In this document: piece after piece, positions 31,501 through 43,336 of the stretch | Layout: each line of letters begins with the position of its first letter | Numbering within the stretch: position 1 is the stretch's first letter | NCBI GenBank assembly: GCA_021396245.1 | Contig: WNYE01000098.1 | Span: 87,435-151,434 of the forward strand | Reading direction: 5' to 3' | DNA length: 64,000 nucleotides | Origin: Sporothrix humicola | Taxonomy: Eukaryota > Ascomycota > Sordariomycetes > Ophiostomatales > Ophiostomataceae | Position numbers and translations under genes: made by a program | The notes under the pieces: generated by a model | What the model saw: the letters and a program-made list of their open reading frames with translations, nothing else | Told to the model about the DNA's origin: nothing | Databases searched by the model: none

Positions 31501-34500
31501 TAACGTAATCTTAGCGATGCTCCAGTTTGTTCAAGCTTCGGGGGTTGGCTTTTTTAAGATTATCTCGTGAAAAAAAAAGTGTCTGCCCCTCCCCCTCTTT
31601 CCCCCTTCACGAAATGTTCGTCATCGGCCAGAAATCAATATCTGTATTGTATTGAATATTACCCTTGAGCACAACTTTCTGTCCTTAATAATTATGTGAA
31701 ATTCTGTGCCATAACGATGCTCTGGTATCCTATCGTATTAAAAAATTCTCCCTCCTTTGACGCTCAGTATTCAGTGCCAGCCTGCCTTCCTTCTCCTTTC
31801 ATGTTGCCCCTCCTCGCCCCTTTTTTGGTTTCTGTTGACTTATTAGTTTAGTCCCCGCTAGTGGAGCTTGCCGTCGACGGCGGGTTTATTTGTGGGGGTT
31901 CTTTTTGACGCTGGTTGAGGAACATTAAAATGCTCGCAGTTTCAGTCGGAGAATAAAGTCACGATTTACTCCGTATGGGTCTGTTGTTTCGCCGTACAGT
32001 ACTAATTGTACGGAGGAAGGATTTAGCAGTGAGTTTCATCAACAACCCACAAGAAGTCAATCGAAGACAATGAACGTTGGTTGATATACGAAGTTCGTAT
32101 TACTGCGATATGAAAATGGCGATATTTGCATGTGCCGTTATGATATTGGCCGGATCGACTTTTCGTTTAACGAGCCGTGTGTTCTGGAAACCTTCTCGGC
32201 TTCACTGGCTTTATTCTCATAAAAGGATTTACGGTGCATGTTCCGGAAACTTATTTCAACTGCCTTGTGCCTGATCTGCAGTAGGAAAAGTTCCAAGGTG
32301 AGCGTGACGACAGCATGGAACAAAACGAATTTAAGACGAATAAAAATAACACAAATAGAACAATATTACACAAAGGGGGGAGGTAAACCAAGACGAGACG
32401 AAAGACAAACAGCTGGATGCCAGGTGAGCTGTTTGATAGACGTTTAGCTGGGCATGCTGTCTTTAAATGGGTGTCGACGTCGACGACCCTGATCCGGGTA
32501 AATGCGTCGTGGCGTGTGGGGGACGGCTGGTAGTTTTCTCTGCCTTCTTTTGATTTTACACACAAAAAAGTAAAAGGCACACAGAAACACGGCGCCACCG
32601 TATATATTCCGCATGCTCGGTCGATCATGGCCGTTTCCCCTTTCTCTTGCGTCGTCCAATGTAGCTGAGAGTTGCTGGTTGTTTAAGTAAAATGGTGAAT
32701 TTCACATCAGAACTCACTCATCCCAGGCGAATATCAAACAACGGCAAGTCTCTCCAAAAGCTTACGAGTACCCAGGCGAAAGCCGCGCAAACAAGATCTC
32801 GGCCGTCGTAAGAACCTTGCATCGCCCTCGTGCACATCCTGGTCAGAACTAGAATTAAAAAAAAATCAGCTGAAGTATCTGACATCAGAAAAGGAAGGGT
32901 AAAAATATTAATAGAAAATGAGCTGTGTGCGAAGGATCAAAGGCCAGGAAGAGACGAGGTTGGCATGGGCCATGTCATGTGAATAATGAATGTGGTGAAA
33001 AGCGAAAATGCACCAGCAAGTGTGAAAATGGAGACGGAGGTAGCAGAGGGCTTGTTGCAACTTTGTGTGTGTGACATGGCGGCAATGTTTCACACCTCTT
33101 GGGTGGGTAAGCGGTTACATGGGGTCCAAGCTGCGGCAAGCAGGGGCGGACAGGGAAGGTCTGTTTTTTTAAGGAGGTGAGGGAGGGATCGTGAAGGAGT
33201 CGCGAGAACAGATGAAAGCTTGGTGCGGTCAAAAGAAGGGAATAAGAAAAGCGTCGTATGTCGCGAAAAAGTAAGGAGTGTCCCGGAGAAACGTAGAAAC
33301 GACACGAGAAAGAGAGAAAAGAAAAATCTCCGTGAACAATATCAGATACACGATAGGCAGAGCCTGTTTCAACGTCAGTCTTCTCGAGATGTGCCTACTT
33401 GTTGTATCTTACCTCCAACCTACCCCAGTCTTGTCGTGCTATGCCGCAGGAACAGACGCAGAAATGCTCCTATTGCCTAGGGGGAAATAGCAGAGGTGGT
33501 TCGTGCTTTCGTGCGTGCGTTTTGTGTTTCTTGTCCTACACCGCCGTGCTGGTATTACTTTAGGTTGAAGCTGTTTTCGACACTCTCCGTGCTCCGCACA
33601 GTTCTGTATCTCGGAGATGCCGGGGTATGGAGGTGAGATGCTTGAAGAAGGCCGCTACAAGGGAGAAGGCGTGAGAGTGAGGAAAGAGAAAGAGAGGCTT
33701 CTGTCCAACCAGTCCAGCCAGGCTTTATTACTGAGAATGGCCAGGGCATGGCCAGACCGGTTCATGATCCATCACCAGCCAATTGTACGTCCAATGGCAT
33801 GGCCGACAGCTCAGCTAATTTGCTGTCTGAGGTTCTCTCATCCCAAATCCTATCCATACCCATCCCATCAAAACCATTGAATCGGCCCTGTCTTCTCCTC
33901 CTCCCGCATTCCGCTTCTGCCATTCTCTGCACTTTGTTCTTGAACCTCACACCCACCACACCAGAAATAGGCATGGGGCTGGACAATAGCGAGCCGCTAT
34001 TCGCCGCCCTCGAGTCGTTTGGACTTGGCTTTTTGTCTCGTTCTCGAGAAGCGGCCTGCATCTTGAGTTGGATGGGCGGACCCCGGGTCTGGCCCTTTTT
34101 TGAGGGGAAGATCCCTTTTTGGACTGGTCCATGCCAGCTCTGGGCCAGGGTTATTTTGCGCCTCGATTTTTGACTCCAAACTGCCCCCCCGTTTGCGACA
34201 TCTCTCTCCCCATTCTCGTTGGTCTGTTGATCAGTGACAAAAAGGAAGTGATGAGAGGGATGGAACAGCATGGCACATTGCCACCCTCTGCCGGGTCGTC
34301 TGTAAGTTGTCGTATTTTATTCGGAGAGCGAAAGGAGATACTGTCGTGTCAAAATGCAAAAAGAAAGCCGCCCCTCAATATTGTGTATCTTACGTCGTAA
34401 TTACTCAAAGCCCTATCGTTTCCCACATTCGCCATCACATTTCTTTTTTGCCTTCTTGGGTAGCAATGAGGGACAGACCGCAGCTTGCCACAAGCGTGAG

Positions 34501-34899
34501 CCTTGTTGAGATCGCAGCTGTCCGTAGATAATCAACCCTGAAATCTGTAGTAAGACACATTTCGAGATGAAGCCGGCTCGTTTTTAAACGTCCTCGATTT
34601 GTCAGGCCAATTGTTGGTTGAGACGATGCCAATCCGATACATCTTGACTCGCACTGTATTGCAGGCACCGCTCCAGTGAGTAATAACGCCGTCAATCACT
34701 TCATGCCGGGCGGCTGCGATTAATGGGTCAAAAGTCCCCCAAAGTCCCTGATTTTCTCGTTTTTCAGCACTAGGCGCCGCCCTGTCTTAGGCTTCTGGCG
34801 CTGGCCGCTTCTGGCCGCTCCTCGGCCGCCCGTTCGTTGACCGCCTCCTCCCTTTTTCTCAACTCGGGGCCTGCCATTGGGCAACAGCTTCGACAGGCA
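28549..34899. other. 6.4 kb without a recognisable gene
   Basis: The first few hundred bases are the RPC2 promoter. The rest has no frame with a recognisable domain on either strand. Visible local structure: a short direct repeat (TGCCTACAT) with CTGCAG at about 29937-29970, a 7-bp inverted repeat CCGTACA/TGTACGG at about 31991-32014, GTCGACGTCGAC at about 32473, and one ACGACGTA octamer (34391-34398, complementary strand). Small frames such as 29410-29676 plus contain several cysteines but no convincing signal peptide. I see no tRNA. Confidence 0.5.
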
Positions 34900-36731
34900 T
34901 CGTGCCCCAACCTGCCCGAATTCAATGAAAAATGCTGTGGCTTTTATTCATTTTTGAGACTCATTTTATCTCTCCATCTAGAAGGGTAGCTGCACAAGCA
35001 GTTTTCGATCCAAGATGTGCTGTAATATGGCAAGAACGACTTAATACACCTTCCATTGCACTCCCAGCTGAGGTCCCTCGACCCTTCCTTTTCAGCGCTC
35101 CGCGCTACCCTTTGCACTTTCCCTTTTCGCTCATCACCCACCGAGCCCCGAGATTCCCCCTAGTATCCTTGGCTCCAGTTGCCCTAGCCCGCCGTCACCT
35201 TTTCTGCCGTCCCTTCTTTTTAACAGTAAATACTGTGATCTGTGTGGAGGGGGGAAGGAGAGAGGGGCGGCTCTTTCCTCTTTCCCACAGCTTGCGCCAG
35301 TAAAAAGTAGGGGGGAGGGGGGTAATACATAGCGCTTGACAGGAAACAGTGGCCGAACCCCTGACTTTCTGCTTTGTCGGTAGCTCCTTCCTTTGTGGAC
35401 TGGGGGATAGTCGCTGCTACCGCCGCGCCCTGTATTAGCACTTTTGGATTGCCCCCTCGCCAACATTACCCACAACACGACGCTTCCTCCTTTGCCCTCA
35501 TTCAACCAACAACCCCCATCGAATTCCCTACCCTCACTTTCTCTCCTCCTCCTCTCCTCCCCTTTGCTTCTTTTTTGCGGTCTTCTCCTCACCACGCTCT
35601 TTTTTTTGGTCCGTTTTGGATTCTTTCTTTTTTTCCTTGTGAATTACCTCCTCTCTCACGAGGATCTCTGTTGTATTCTTTACTGTTGTTTTCTACTTCT
35701 CATTCTTCTTGTATCTTCATCTGTATTTCCAATCCTCGCCCTCCTCCTCCTCTCCGACTTCTCCCCTCATCTCGACCGACTTTCTTCTCGAATCTCTCCC
35801 ACGCGATTCTTCTACGGACGGCAACCTGTATCATATATATTTTGTTCTATAAGGTACGTTCCATACCAGTGAAGCGAGAGGTCTCCCCCTTCGAACCCCC
35901 ATCGACTCTCCCTCGACTTGCCTCGTGGCATCGACCGCCCTGGATTCCCCCTCTCTCAACGACGACACCGCCCGCCAAATCCCTCTTCATGCCAACTCAC
36001 GACCGAGGCGGTGAGCCCAGCGACTGTCAATCACGACAGGCCGCCTTGACGAGCAGCTACCGCCTGCCATTGCAGTCAATGTTGAGAAACAAACCACGGC
36101 GCTTAAGTTGCAACGACGGGACTGTGGACAGTCACATTTTGGCTTGGACCGCCAACGAGGGAGAAGGCAGGAGAAACGAGAGACGGCGGTGGCCCTCTCA
36201 TGCATTCTACCTCCCCGGACGGGCCACGTGAAACCCCGAGTTTTGTCGACATCGGACGAAAACTAGGCGCACGCATCGCATGGCTAACATCGCTTGCTAT
36301 TCTCACAGTATAATATATCCTGCCGAAGTCCACCAGTGATTTCCGGCCGTGTACGAAACGATACGAAACGACACTATACGATACGGTGCTGTAACAAAAC
36401 CCGGAGAAAGAAACTATACGATACGGAAAAGGGAACGAAACGACGAACAAATCTCTAAGAGACGAAAGGGAATCCCCACAAGCACAAGCAGAAGTGCATT
36501 CGGACGCCAGACGACCGAACACAGCCACGCAGAAATAAGACCCACGACAAAGTCAGGACTGGCTCCAAGAACGACCGGAAACGACGAACGCAAATCGAAT
36601 ATTGATTATTAAATTTTGGATTTTGGATATACGATCCTGGAGCTTGCAGCTTCTCAGCTTCTGAGCTTCTTGGACCTTCCAAGCCACAACCACACACACC
36701 CATACACCTCAACGCACAGCCAGCTTCAGTT
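34900..36731 (+). promoter_or_regulatory. Long pyrimidine-rich leader of the PUF gene
   Basis: From about 35060 to 35960 the plus strand is strongly C/T-rich, the usual form of promoter and 5' leader regions in this genome. A likely 5'-untranslated intron runs from GTACGT at 35854 to CACAG ending at 36308, with GCTAAC about 25 bp before the acceptor. If used, 36309-36731 is leader exon directly before the ATG at 36732. The region 36345-36445 carries short repeats of ACGATACGAAACGA. The 285-codon open frame at 35374 is a by-product of base bias. Confidence 0.4.
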
Positions 36732-39700
36732 ATGGACGAGCTGCGCTACCGCGCGCAGCAGCAGCCTCCACTCGGAGATGGCACTATGGGCTCCTTTGTG
36801 TCTCCGAACCGGAACGGCGACAGCCGCCTGCCGCAGCCTGTCGCCTCTTCCCACGACCCACGATCTGTCCTGCCCCGGCGCTTCACCGCCGACTCGGGGC
36901 GTGTGCCAACTCTAGCCAACCTCACCTCTCAGCGTGCCCCCGAGCCGCAGGATCTGGCTACTTCAACTGTTCGTCCCAACCCATCAATCTCCCAGGAAGC
37001 CTCGTCCACCGGGACATGTCTGATTTGTAAATCTATATGTGCAGAGAGCTAACATTATGCTGGTTCAGGCACTCCATAAGGTTCAATTGGTAAGAAACGA
37101 GACGACATCGAGACAACATGGCATGTTTGCCACAGGCCGGCCACAGAGCCACAGGACTAACGACGTTCTCCAACAGCTCGAGAAGAAGAGACTAGAATAC
37201 GAGAAGCTCCGCGAGCAGAAGCGCCGATTCGAGGCCGAAATGCAGAAGCTCAACCAGCAGCAGCTTCGTGACGAGCAGGAGCTCGCTGCCATGCAGGAGG
37301 ATATCCGCATCAATGCCGCCGCCGCCATGGCTACGGGCCACCAGTCCGAGCCCACAACGCCTCCCGAATACCGCGATCCCTCAAGCGCTGCCGCCGCCAT
37401 GTCTTCCACCTCCGGCTTCCCCTCCATGCTCTCGCGGCCCAACCGCTATTCCACCTCAAGCCTCACCTCGCCTCCCGGCCTGCTCTTCAACCGCCCTGGC
37501 CGGTCTGGCTCGCAGATTGCTTCTCCGCAGTCGGGCATCAACATGCAGTCGTCCACGTCATCGTCATCTGCTGCCGCTCAACAGCAACATTATGGCTTTG
37601 ACGACCAGCTGCCCTCGCGCTCGGTGCCCACTACGCGCCGCAACAGCGACGAGGACGAGAAAGAGGAGGCCGTCCGCCAGGACCCCACAAGCCACCGCTC
37701 TACAAATGCGTACGTTCAGGCCCCATTCAGCGCTTTTGATTCTGCCATTCTTTTTCCTTTACCTCTTCGTTTGCTTTCCCTATCCCGTTTCCTTTCATAC
37801 CTATTGTGTGGCCCTGTCTCCTTGGGGATATGTGGAAGGAAAGTCTCCAATCCTTTGTCATTGATTTCACTTTTATTGTGGCCTTTGATGCACAATGTGT
37901 AAAAAAAATGAAGTATTCAAACCTAAGTAGGTTGGTGCTTTCTTTTTTTTTTTTTTTGCCATCAAAAAAGGTGAGAGGCGAGTGATGTGGAAGTCATGCT
38001 AGCGCATCTTGACCGGATTGTCCGCGACCTAAGACCAAGGGACCAAGGGACTACCCGCGCTTAATGGCGCAAGGCTATGACTACTCGTCACTTTCTTCTC
38101 ACAAATATCTTGTCAATGGTACAATCCTATTGTTCTTTATTTTTGTCTGCCACTTCATTATCCAAAGTTTCATTCAAAGCTTCCAAGTGGAGCTTGCCTA
38201 CATCGAGTTCACTTTCGGGCTTCGACCTTCACCCATTCAAGGTACAGAGTACTTCGATACTAGCTCATCACCAACAACCCTTGGTGTCACTGTTCGCACA
38301 CAATTTTTGCTATTCAAGACATTTTTTAACAATGCTTTGAATATTTTGTCATTCCTCTACATTCATTTTGCTTCCTTCAACTTGCCCATCTCGCCTTGGA
38401 ACTTACCACGAAGCATATTTATTCTTCCTTCTTTTATTTTCTTCCAGTGTTCTTTCTTTCTTCACTTCTCTTCTCTTCCTTCTCTTCCTTTTCTTCATCC
38501 ACATTCTTTTCGAATATTTGTTACCAAGTTCAGACCGCCTGAGATCTCACTTGTCCGTCTTGAAAGCATATATATCTGCGTCTTTCAAGGCAAATCGAGT
38601 CTCTTGTGACTGTCAACAACGTTCTGATCTTTTCATCTGTCCCTCTCTTTTTTATCCCCTTGTTTTCTATCTGTCTTTCAATATTGTGTACATCACCATG
38701 TCGTCCCCCAAGCCTTCTTCCGCCGAAGATGACAATTTTGACGAAACTGGTGGCTATCATGCTGACCCTTCACCCTACAGTGTCAACCGATACAGCATGC
38801 CTGTGACGAAATCGCGCAACCCTCTCTACGACTTTGCGTCCCTTGACCAGACCAACACAACTGGCTTCCTCTTTGGTGATGAAGAGCATGCCACCAACGG
38901 CGAGGCCAACAAGATGTACCAGCAGACGGCCAATACCAACGTTGCGGGTATCGATGAGAGCTTCCCGACATTGACTCGCAGCGAGCGCCAGACCAATATG
39001 GTGAGATCCCCCTCCGTCCCCCCCTTTTCCCCTCCCTTTTTCCTTCCCTTCCTCAGTTCCATTTCTCTTTTTTGGGTCCCGGAGAAATCCGGGGCTTTGA
39101 CTTGGTGGATTTGTGGAAATTGTGAATATCTTGCGTGGCCTTGAGATCATTCTCAGATCTCTCTCAGATACTTCTCACCTTGCCCAAGCCCCCTAAATCC
39201 CCATACTCCACTCCAGATTTGTCCCTATCCCACTTGAAAAGCCCACTATTCCACCGCTTTTTTATCCCCCTCCCCTTTGGTATTTGTTTACCTTTCTTTG
39301 CGCCACACCACCAGAAGACCTGCACAAAAAAATATTTCTGTCATCCTTTGTCTTCTTCAATTTTGCATCACGCATATTTATCCCAATATTTCTACCCATC
39401 CCACCTGAGCCATCCCATTGCTAACATTGTTATGTCGCCTCAGTTCTCGTCTTCGTCTTCCGCTCTGGACCTTGCCTCAGATGTCGGCAACGGCAACGGA
39501 TGGGCTAATGTCCGTCGCCATCGTGCCCAGCCCAGCCTGAGTGGCCAGTCTGGTGCATCCGAGGCCAGCAAGATCAACGGATTTTCCGGGCGCCACTCGT
39601 TCGACCTTAAGTACTACGCCGAGGGCAGCAATGAGAAGGCCGTTGCTGCCATGCTTGCCTCGCCCTCGTCGAGCATGGCCACGCCGCCCAAGCTGCAGCA

Positions 39701-41928
39701 GTCGTTCTCGGCCAACGACATTGGCACGCTCAAGTCCACGCCGAACTCGACCATCTCGTCCAGCACCAACAACCATGCTCAGCAGTATCTGCACAATCAC
39801 AATGCCAGCCTTGGCCGCATTCCCGCCGGAGCCATGCACAACCGCCACAGCCGCGAGCTGTCGACCAACGAGATGAACAATGCTGTCCGCGAGTACGCCT
39901 CTCTCAACGGTACTCTGCAGGGCAACACTGCGCCCTACGGCAACGGCGCCGTGTCTGTCGGTCCTGTGCCCTCGAACAACGGCCCCATTTCCCACACGCA
40001 GGCTCCTCTGACCGCCCAGACTCTCGCTTCGGCTGCTATTGCTGCTTCTTCGACTGGCCCTGTTGCGATGCCCCCGACCACTGCTGGTAACATGGGCAAT
40101 GGCATGAACGGAGGCCTCAACGGTGGCATGAGCATGAACGGCAATGGCATGAACAGCCAGTTCATGAACGGCTACTATGGTGGCAACAACTACAGCCTGT
40201 CATCTGCCCCCTCCGTCACTGCGAGCAATCCGGCCGCCGCCTATGGCGTCAACGGCATGCCTGGTCTTGCTCAGGCCATGCAGGGTCTGGCTCTCAACGG
40301 CCACGGTGCTCACATGTACCCGCCGCCCCAGGGTTTCAACGGCTACGCACCTCTGTACGGTGCTCCTGCTCCCAATGTCAACCAGCAGGTGCCGCGTGAC
40401 AACCAGACTCGCGTTATGCAGAGCCGTCGCCAGATGGACAATGAGGGTAAGTTTGCCATGCTCTTTTTTCCCCCTCCCTTTTTGCTCGAGCCGTACTGAC
40501 ATCTCAGCCATGAACCGTTTTAACAACACGCCCCTTGAGGCCGTCGCCGGCACCATCTACGAGCTTTGTAAAGACCAGCATGGCTGCAGATACCTGCAGA
40601 AGCAGCTTGAGAACCGCAATTCTGAGCAGGTCCACATGATCTGGCTGGAGACCAACCAACACGTCGTCGAGCTCATGACTGACCCATTTGGCAACTACCT
40701 CTGCCAGAAGCTGCTCGAGTACTGCAACGATGAGGAGCGCACCGTTCTTATCCAGAACGCTGCCGAAGACATGGTTCGCATTGCTCTCAACCAGCACGGC
40801 ACCCGCGCTCTGCAGAAGATGATCGAATACATCTCGACCGACACGCAGGTTCAGATCATTATCGAGGCCCTGCGCAACCGCGTCGTCGAGCTGATCCAGG
40901 ATCTCAACGGTAACCACGTGATCCAGAAATGCCTCAACAAGCTCACACCTGCCAATGCCCAGTTCATTTTCGACGCCGTTGGCAGCCGCTGTGTCGATGT
41001 CGGCACCCACCGCCACGGTTGCTGCGTCCTCCAGCGCTGCATCGACCACGCGTCCGGCGACCAGAAGGTGTGGCTGATCGCGCGCATCACCCAGCAGGCC
41101 GTCTCCCTTATCAAGGATCCCTTTGGCAACTACGTTGTTCAATATATCATTGACCTCAATGACTCAAAGTACACTGAGCCTCTGGTCGCCCAGCTCCGCG
41201 GCCTAATCTGCGAGCTCTCTCGCCACAAATTTAGCTCCAATGTCGTCGAGAAGTGCTTGCGGTGCTCGCTGGATCCGTCCAAGGACATGATTGTTGAGGA
41301 GCTGCTCCAGCCTGGCGAGATTGAGCGTCTCCTGCGCGACTCGTTTGCCAACTACGTCATCCAGACAGCCCTCGACTACGCGACGCCCTACATGAAGGTC
41401 CGCCTGGTGGATAACATCCGCCCGCACCTCCCGCAGATTCGCTCGACGCCCTATGGCCGCCGCATCCAAGCCAAGATCCAGACCTACGACTCGCGCAGCG
41501 GCCACTCCAGCGGCCAGGTCACTCCCGCCGAACCGGCTCAGGGCCAGATCCCCTTGCACAACGGCGGCGGTGCCGGCCACAACCGTGGCAGCAGCTCCAA
41601 CATTCTCGTCCCGACCTCAGCCTTTTCGACGAATGGCGGCGCCAGCAACACCAACGGCGCCAACGGCATTGGCCACCGCGCCAGCATTGGCTCCAACACC
41701 GGTCCCGTCAACGTCAATGTTAATGGCAATGGACGCCCTGTCGGCACCTACGGTCCTCCGCCTATTTTCAGCCGCGGCCCCATGCCTCCGGTTACAACTG
41801 GCTCAATGATGTCCACCATGGTCCCCATCAGCATGCCGCCTAACAGCATGGGCCCTGGTGTCCCCGGCATGGTGACTGGCCCTGGCATGGGTGTTCCAGG
41901 CGAGAATGGCGATGCTACGTGGCTTTAG
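36732..41928 (+). CDS. Pumilio/PUF RNA-binding protein, Puf4 type
   Basis: Proposed exons: 36732-36968, 37069-37089 (21 nt), 37177-37709, 38781-39000, 39444-40446, 40508-41928, giving about 1,144 residues. The first donor (GTTCGT at 36969) is the least certain; the others have GTAAGA, GTACGT, GTGAGA, GTAAGT with CTAAC/CTGAC branch points. The N-terminal 670 residues are low-complexity, with a coiled coil at about 85-135 (LEKKRLEYEKLREQKRRFEA). Residues about 672-1010 are the eight-repeat Pumilio domain. Recognition helices in order are HGCRYLQKQ, FGNYLCQKL, HGTRALQKM, NGNHVIQKC, HGCCVLQRC, FGNYVVQYI, FSSNVVEKC and FANYVIQTA. By the PUF code these predict a UGUA-type site, as for yeast Puf4. 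Such proteins bind mRNA 3' ends and promote decay or repression. The third intron is 1,071 nt and contains a second in-frame start (38698). The gene is convergent with RFC1. Confidence 0.85.
38060..38780 (+). promoter_or_regulatory. Internal promoter / alternative first exon of PUF gene
   Basis: Inside the 1,071-nt third intron, 38100-38690 is T/C-rich like gene leaders elsewhere in the window. It ends in CATCACCATG. From the ATG at 38698, 28 codons run in frame, without a stop, across the intron 3 acceptor into exon 4. The novel segment starts MSSPKPSSAEDDNFDETGG and is acidic. It would yield a shorter protein lacking the first 264 residues, including the coiled coil, but keeping all Pumilio repeats. 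Whether it is transcribed cannot be read from sequence. Confidence 0.5.
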
Positions 41929-43336
41929 AATGGCGCGTGGTACCAGGCTCCGATGCACTATGGTTATGTGATGCTCCAGTGAGATATCACGCAAAGACCT
42001 TTCGACGCAGATGACATGCACACGCTGCTGCTACTGTCCGTCTATTGTTTCAATTTTTCTTCTCCACCACTACATTTCACTTCCACCACCACCTTGTTTA
42101 TTTCTGTCCTTGTTATTTTTCTCTCTCTCAAAACGATTTTGCGGGTTTCTTTGCATTTTCTAGCATGTACTAGTGTGGCTGTGATTTGTGTTTGAGTGTG
42201 TGTGACGAGGTATGACCTTTTTCTTCCCTTCTGTTTCCACCGCCAGCGGCCGACAACATCAATTCCCGGGGAATCTTTATTCGTCCACTTTACAATTACG
42301 TTCTTGTACTTGTCTTTTATGAGCACTCTTTATCGTTTAGCATTTTATGGCTTTGCGTCTTTGTTATTTTATCACAAACCTCCCTCTTTCACCAGCTTCT
42401 ACAACGATGTTCTTTTTAACTTGTTATTGTTTTTCGCTTTGATTTTTGTGCATTGCTTTATGCGTCCGTTTCAGTTTTCTTTTTTTCTTTTCTCGTCTTT
42501 CGTATCTTCCCCAACTGTCCTTTTTTATTTTCCTCTTTTCAACAAATTCTCTTCTTCCTACCCTTTATGCACTTCTTCTGTCGGTGTCAGTTTGCTCTTT
42601 ATATACATTGCAATCTTTCCTTTGATCTTGCAAATTTCATATAAAGACCACTTTGATTTTCTCCCCATCCAGGGGACCACCTTCAGTATCCGAATTCCGA
42701 ATTCCGCTTCTATTTTCGAACGCGACGAATTGATGACGATGAATGACGATTCTGTTTTTCTTTTTCTTCTTTTCTCTTTTACTTTTCACCTTTTTCTCTT
42801 TCTTCTTTACAACGCTCGATGCCCTCCATGCCACACTCGGCTGGTATGTGGATGAGGCCCAGCCAACAAAATACGATTTGATGCCAGTCGTTGTTTTATT
42901 TGATCTTTTCGGTTTTCCGCCTGCTCTTCGCCTTTCTGCTTCTTTAGGTATTCCTGGGGTTGTTGCTTTTAACATCCGCAAAATTTATGGGAACAAAAAT
43001 CGGTGGAGGATATGAGGAAAAGCCAGATAGATACTACAGTTTCTCTCTTTATATTATTATACAATACAAAAGTGCAAAATTATACAAATCTCTGAAATCA
43101 ATGATAAATGTGCTTTTTTTATGTGAAAGTTCGCCATGCATACATAAAGTGCAAGATATAAAGTGAAAATAAAAAGACAGATGTAAATGCAGTTCAAGAA
43201 ACGAGAAACCAAACACTCGCAAGGCGGAAATCAAATCAAAACAACAATGCGCCACCTACACCGGCCCCAATACTATAATACCGTTTTCTCCTTTTCTTTT
43301 TCTTCTTCTTCATGTCTGGACAATAACCACACAGAT
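41929..43336. other. Convergent 3' region, PUF gene / RFC1
   Basis: 1.4 kb between two stop codons. The plus strand is T-rich over most of 42030-42830. This suits a long PUF 3' untranslated region followed by the RFC1 3' end (AT-rich at 43020-43180). No further gene is recognised. Confidence 0.5.

Noticed and set aside
35374..36231. 285-codon plus-strand open frame before the PUF gene
   Set aside because: Composition follows the C/T bias of the leader, there is no domain, and a likely 5' intron donor lies inside it.
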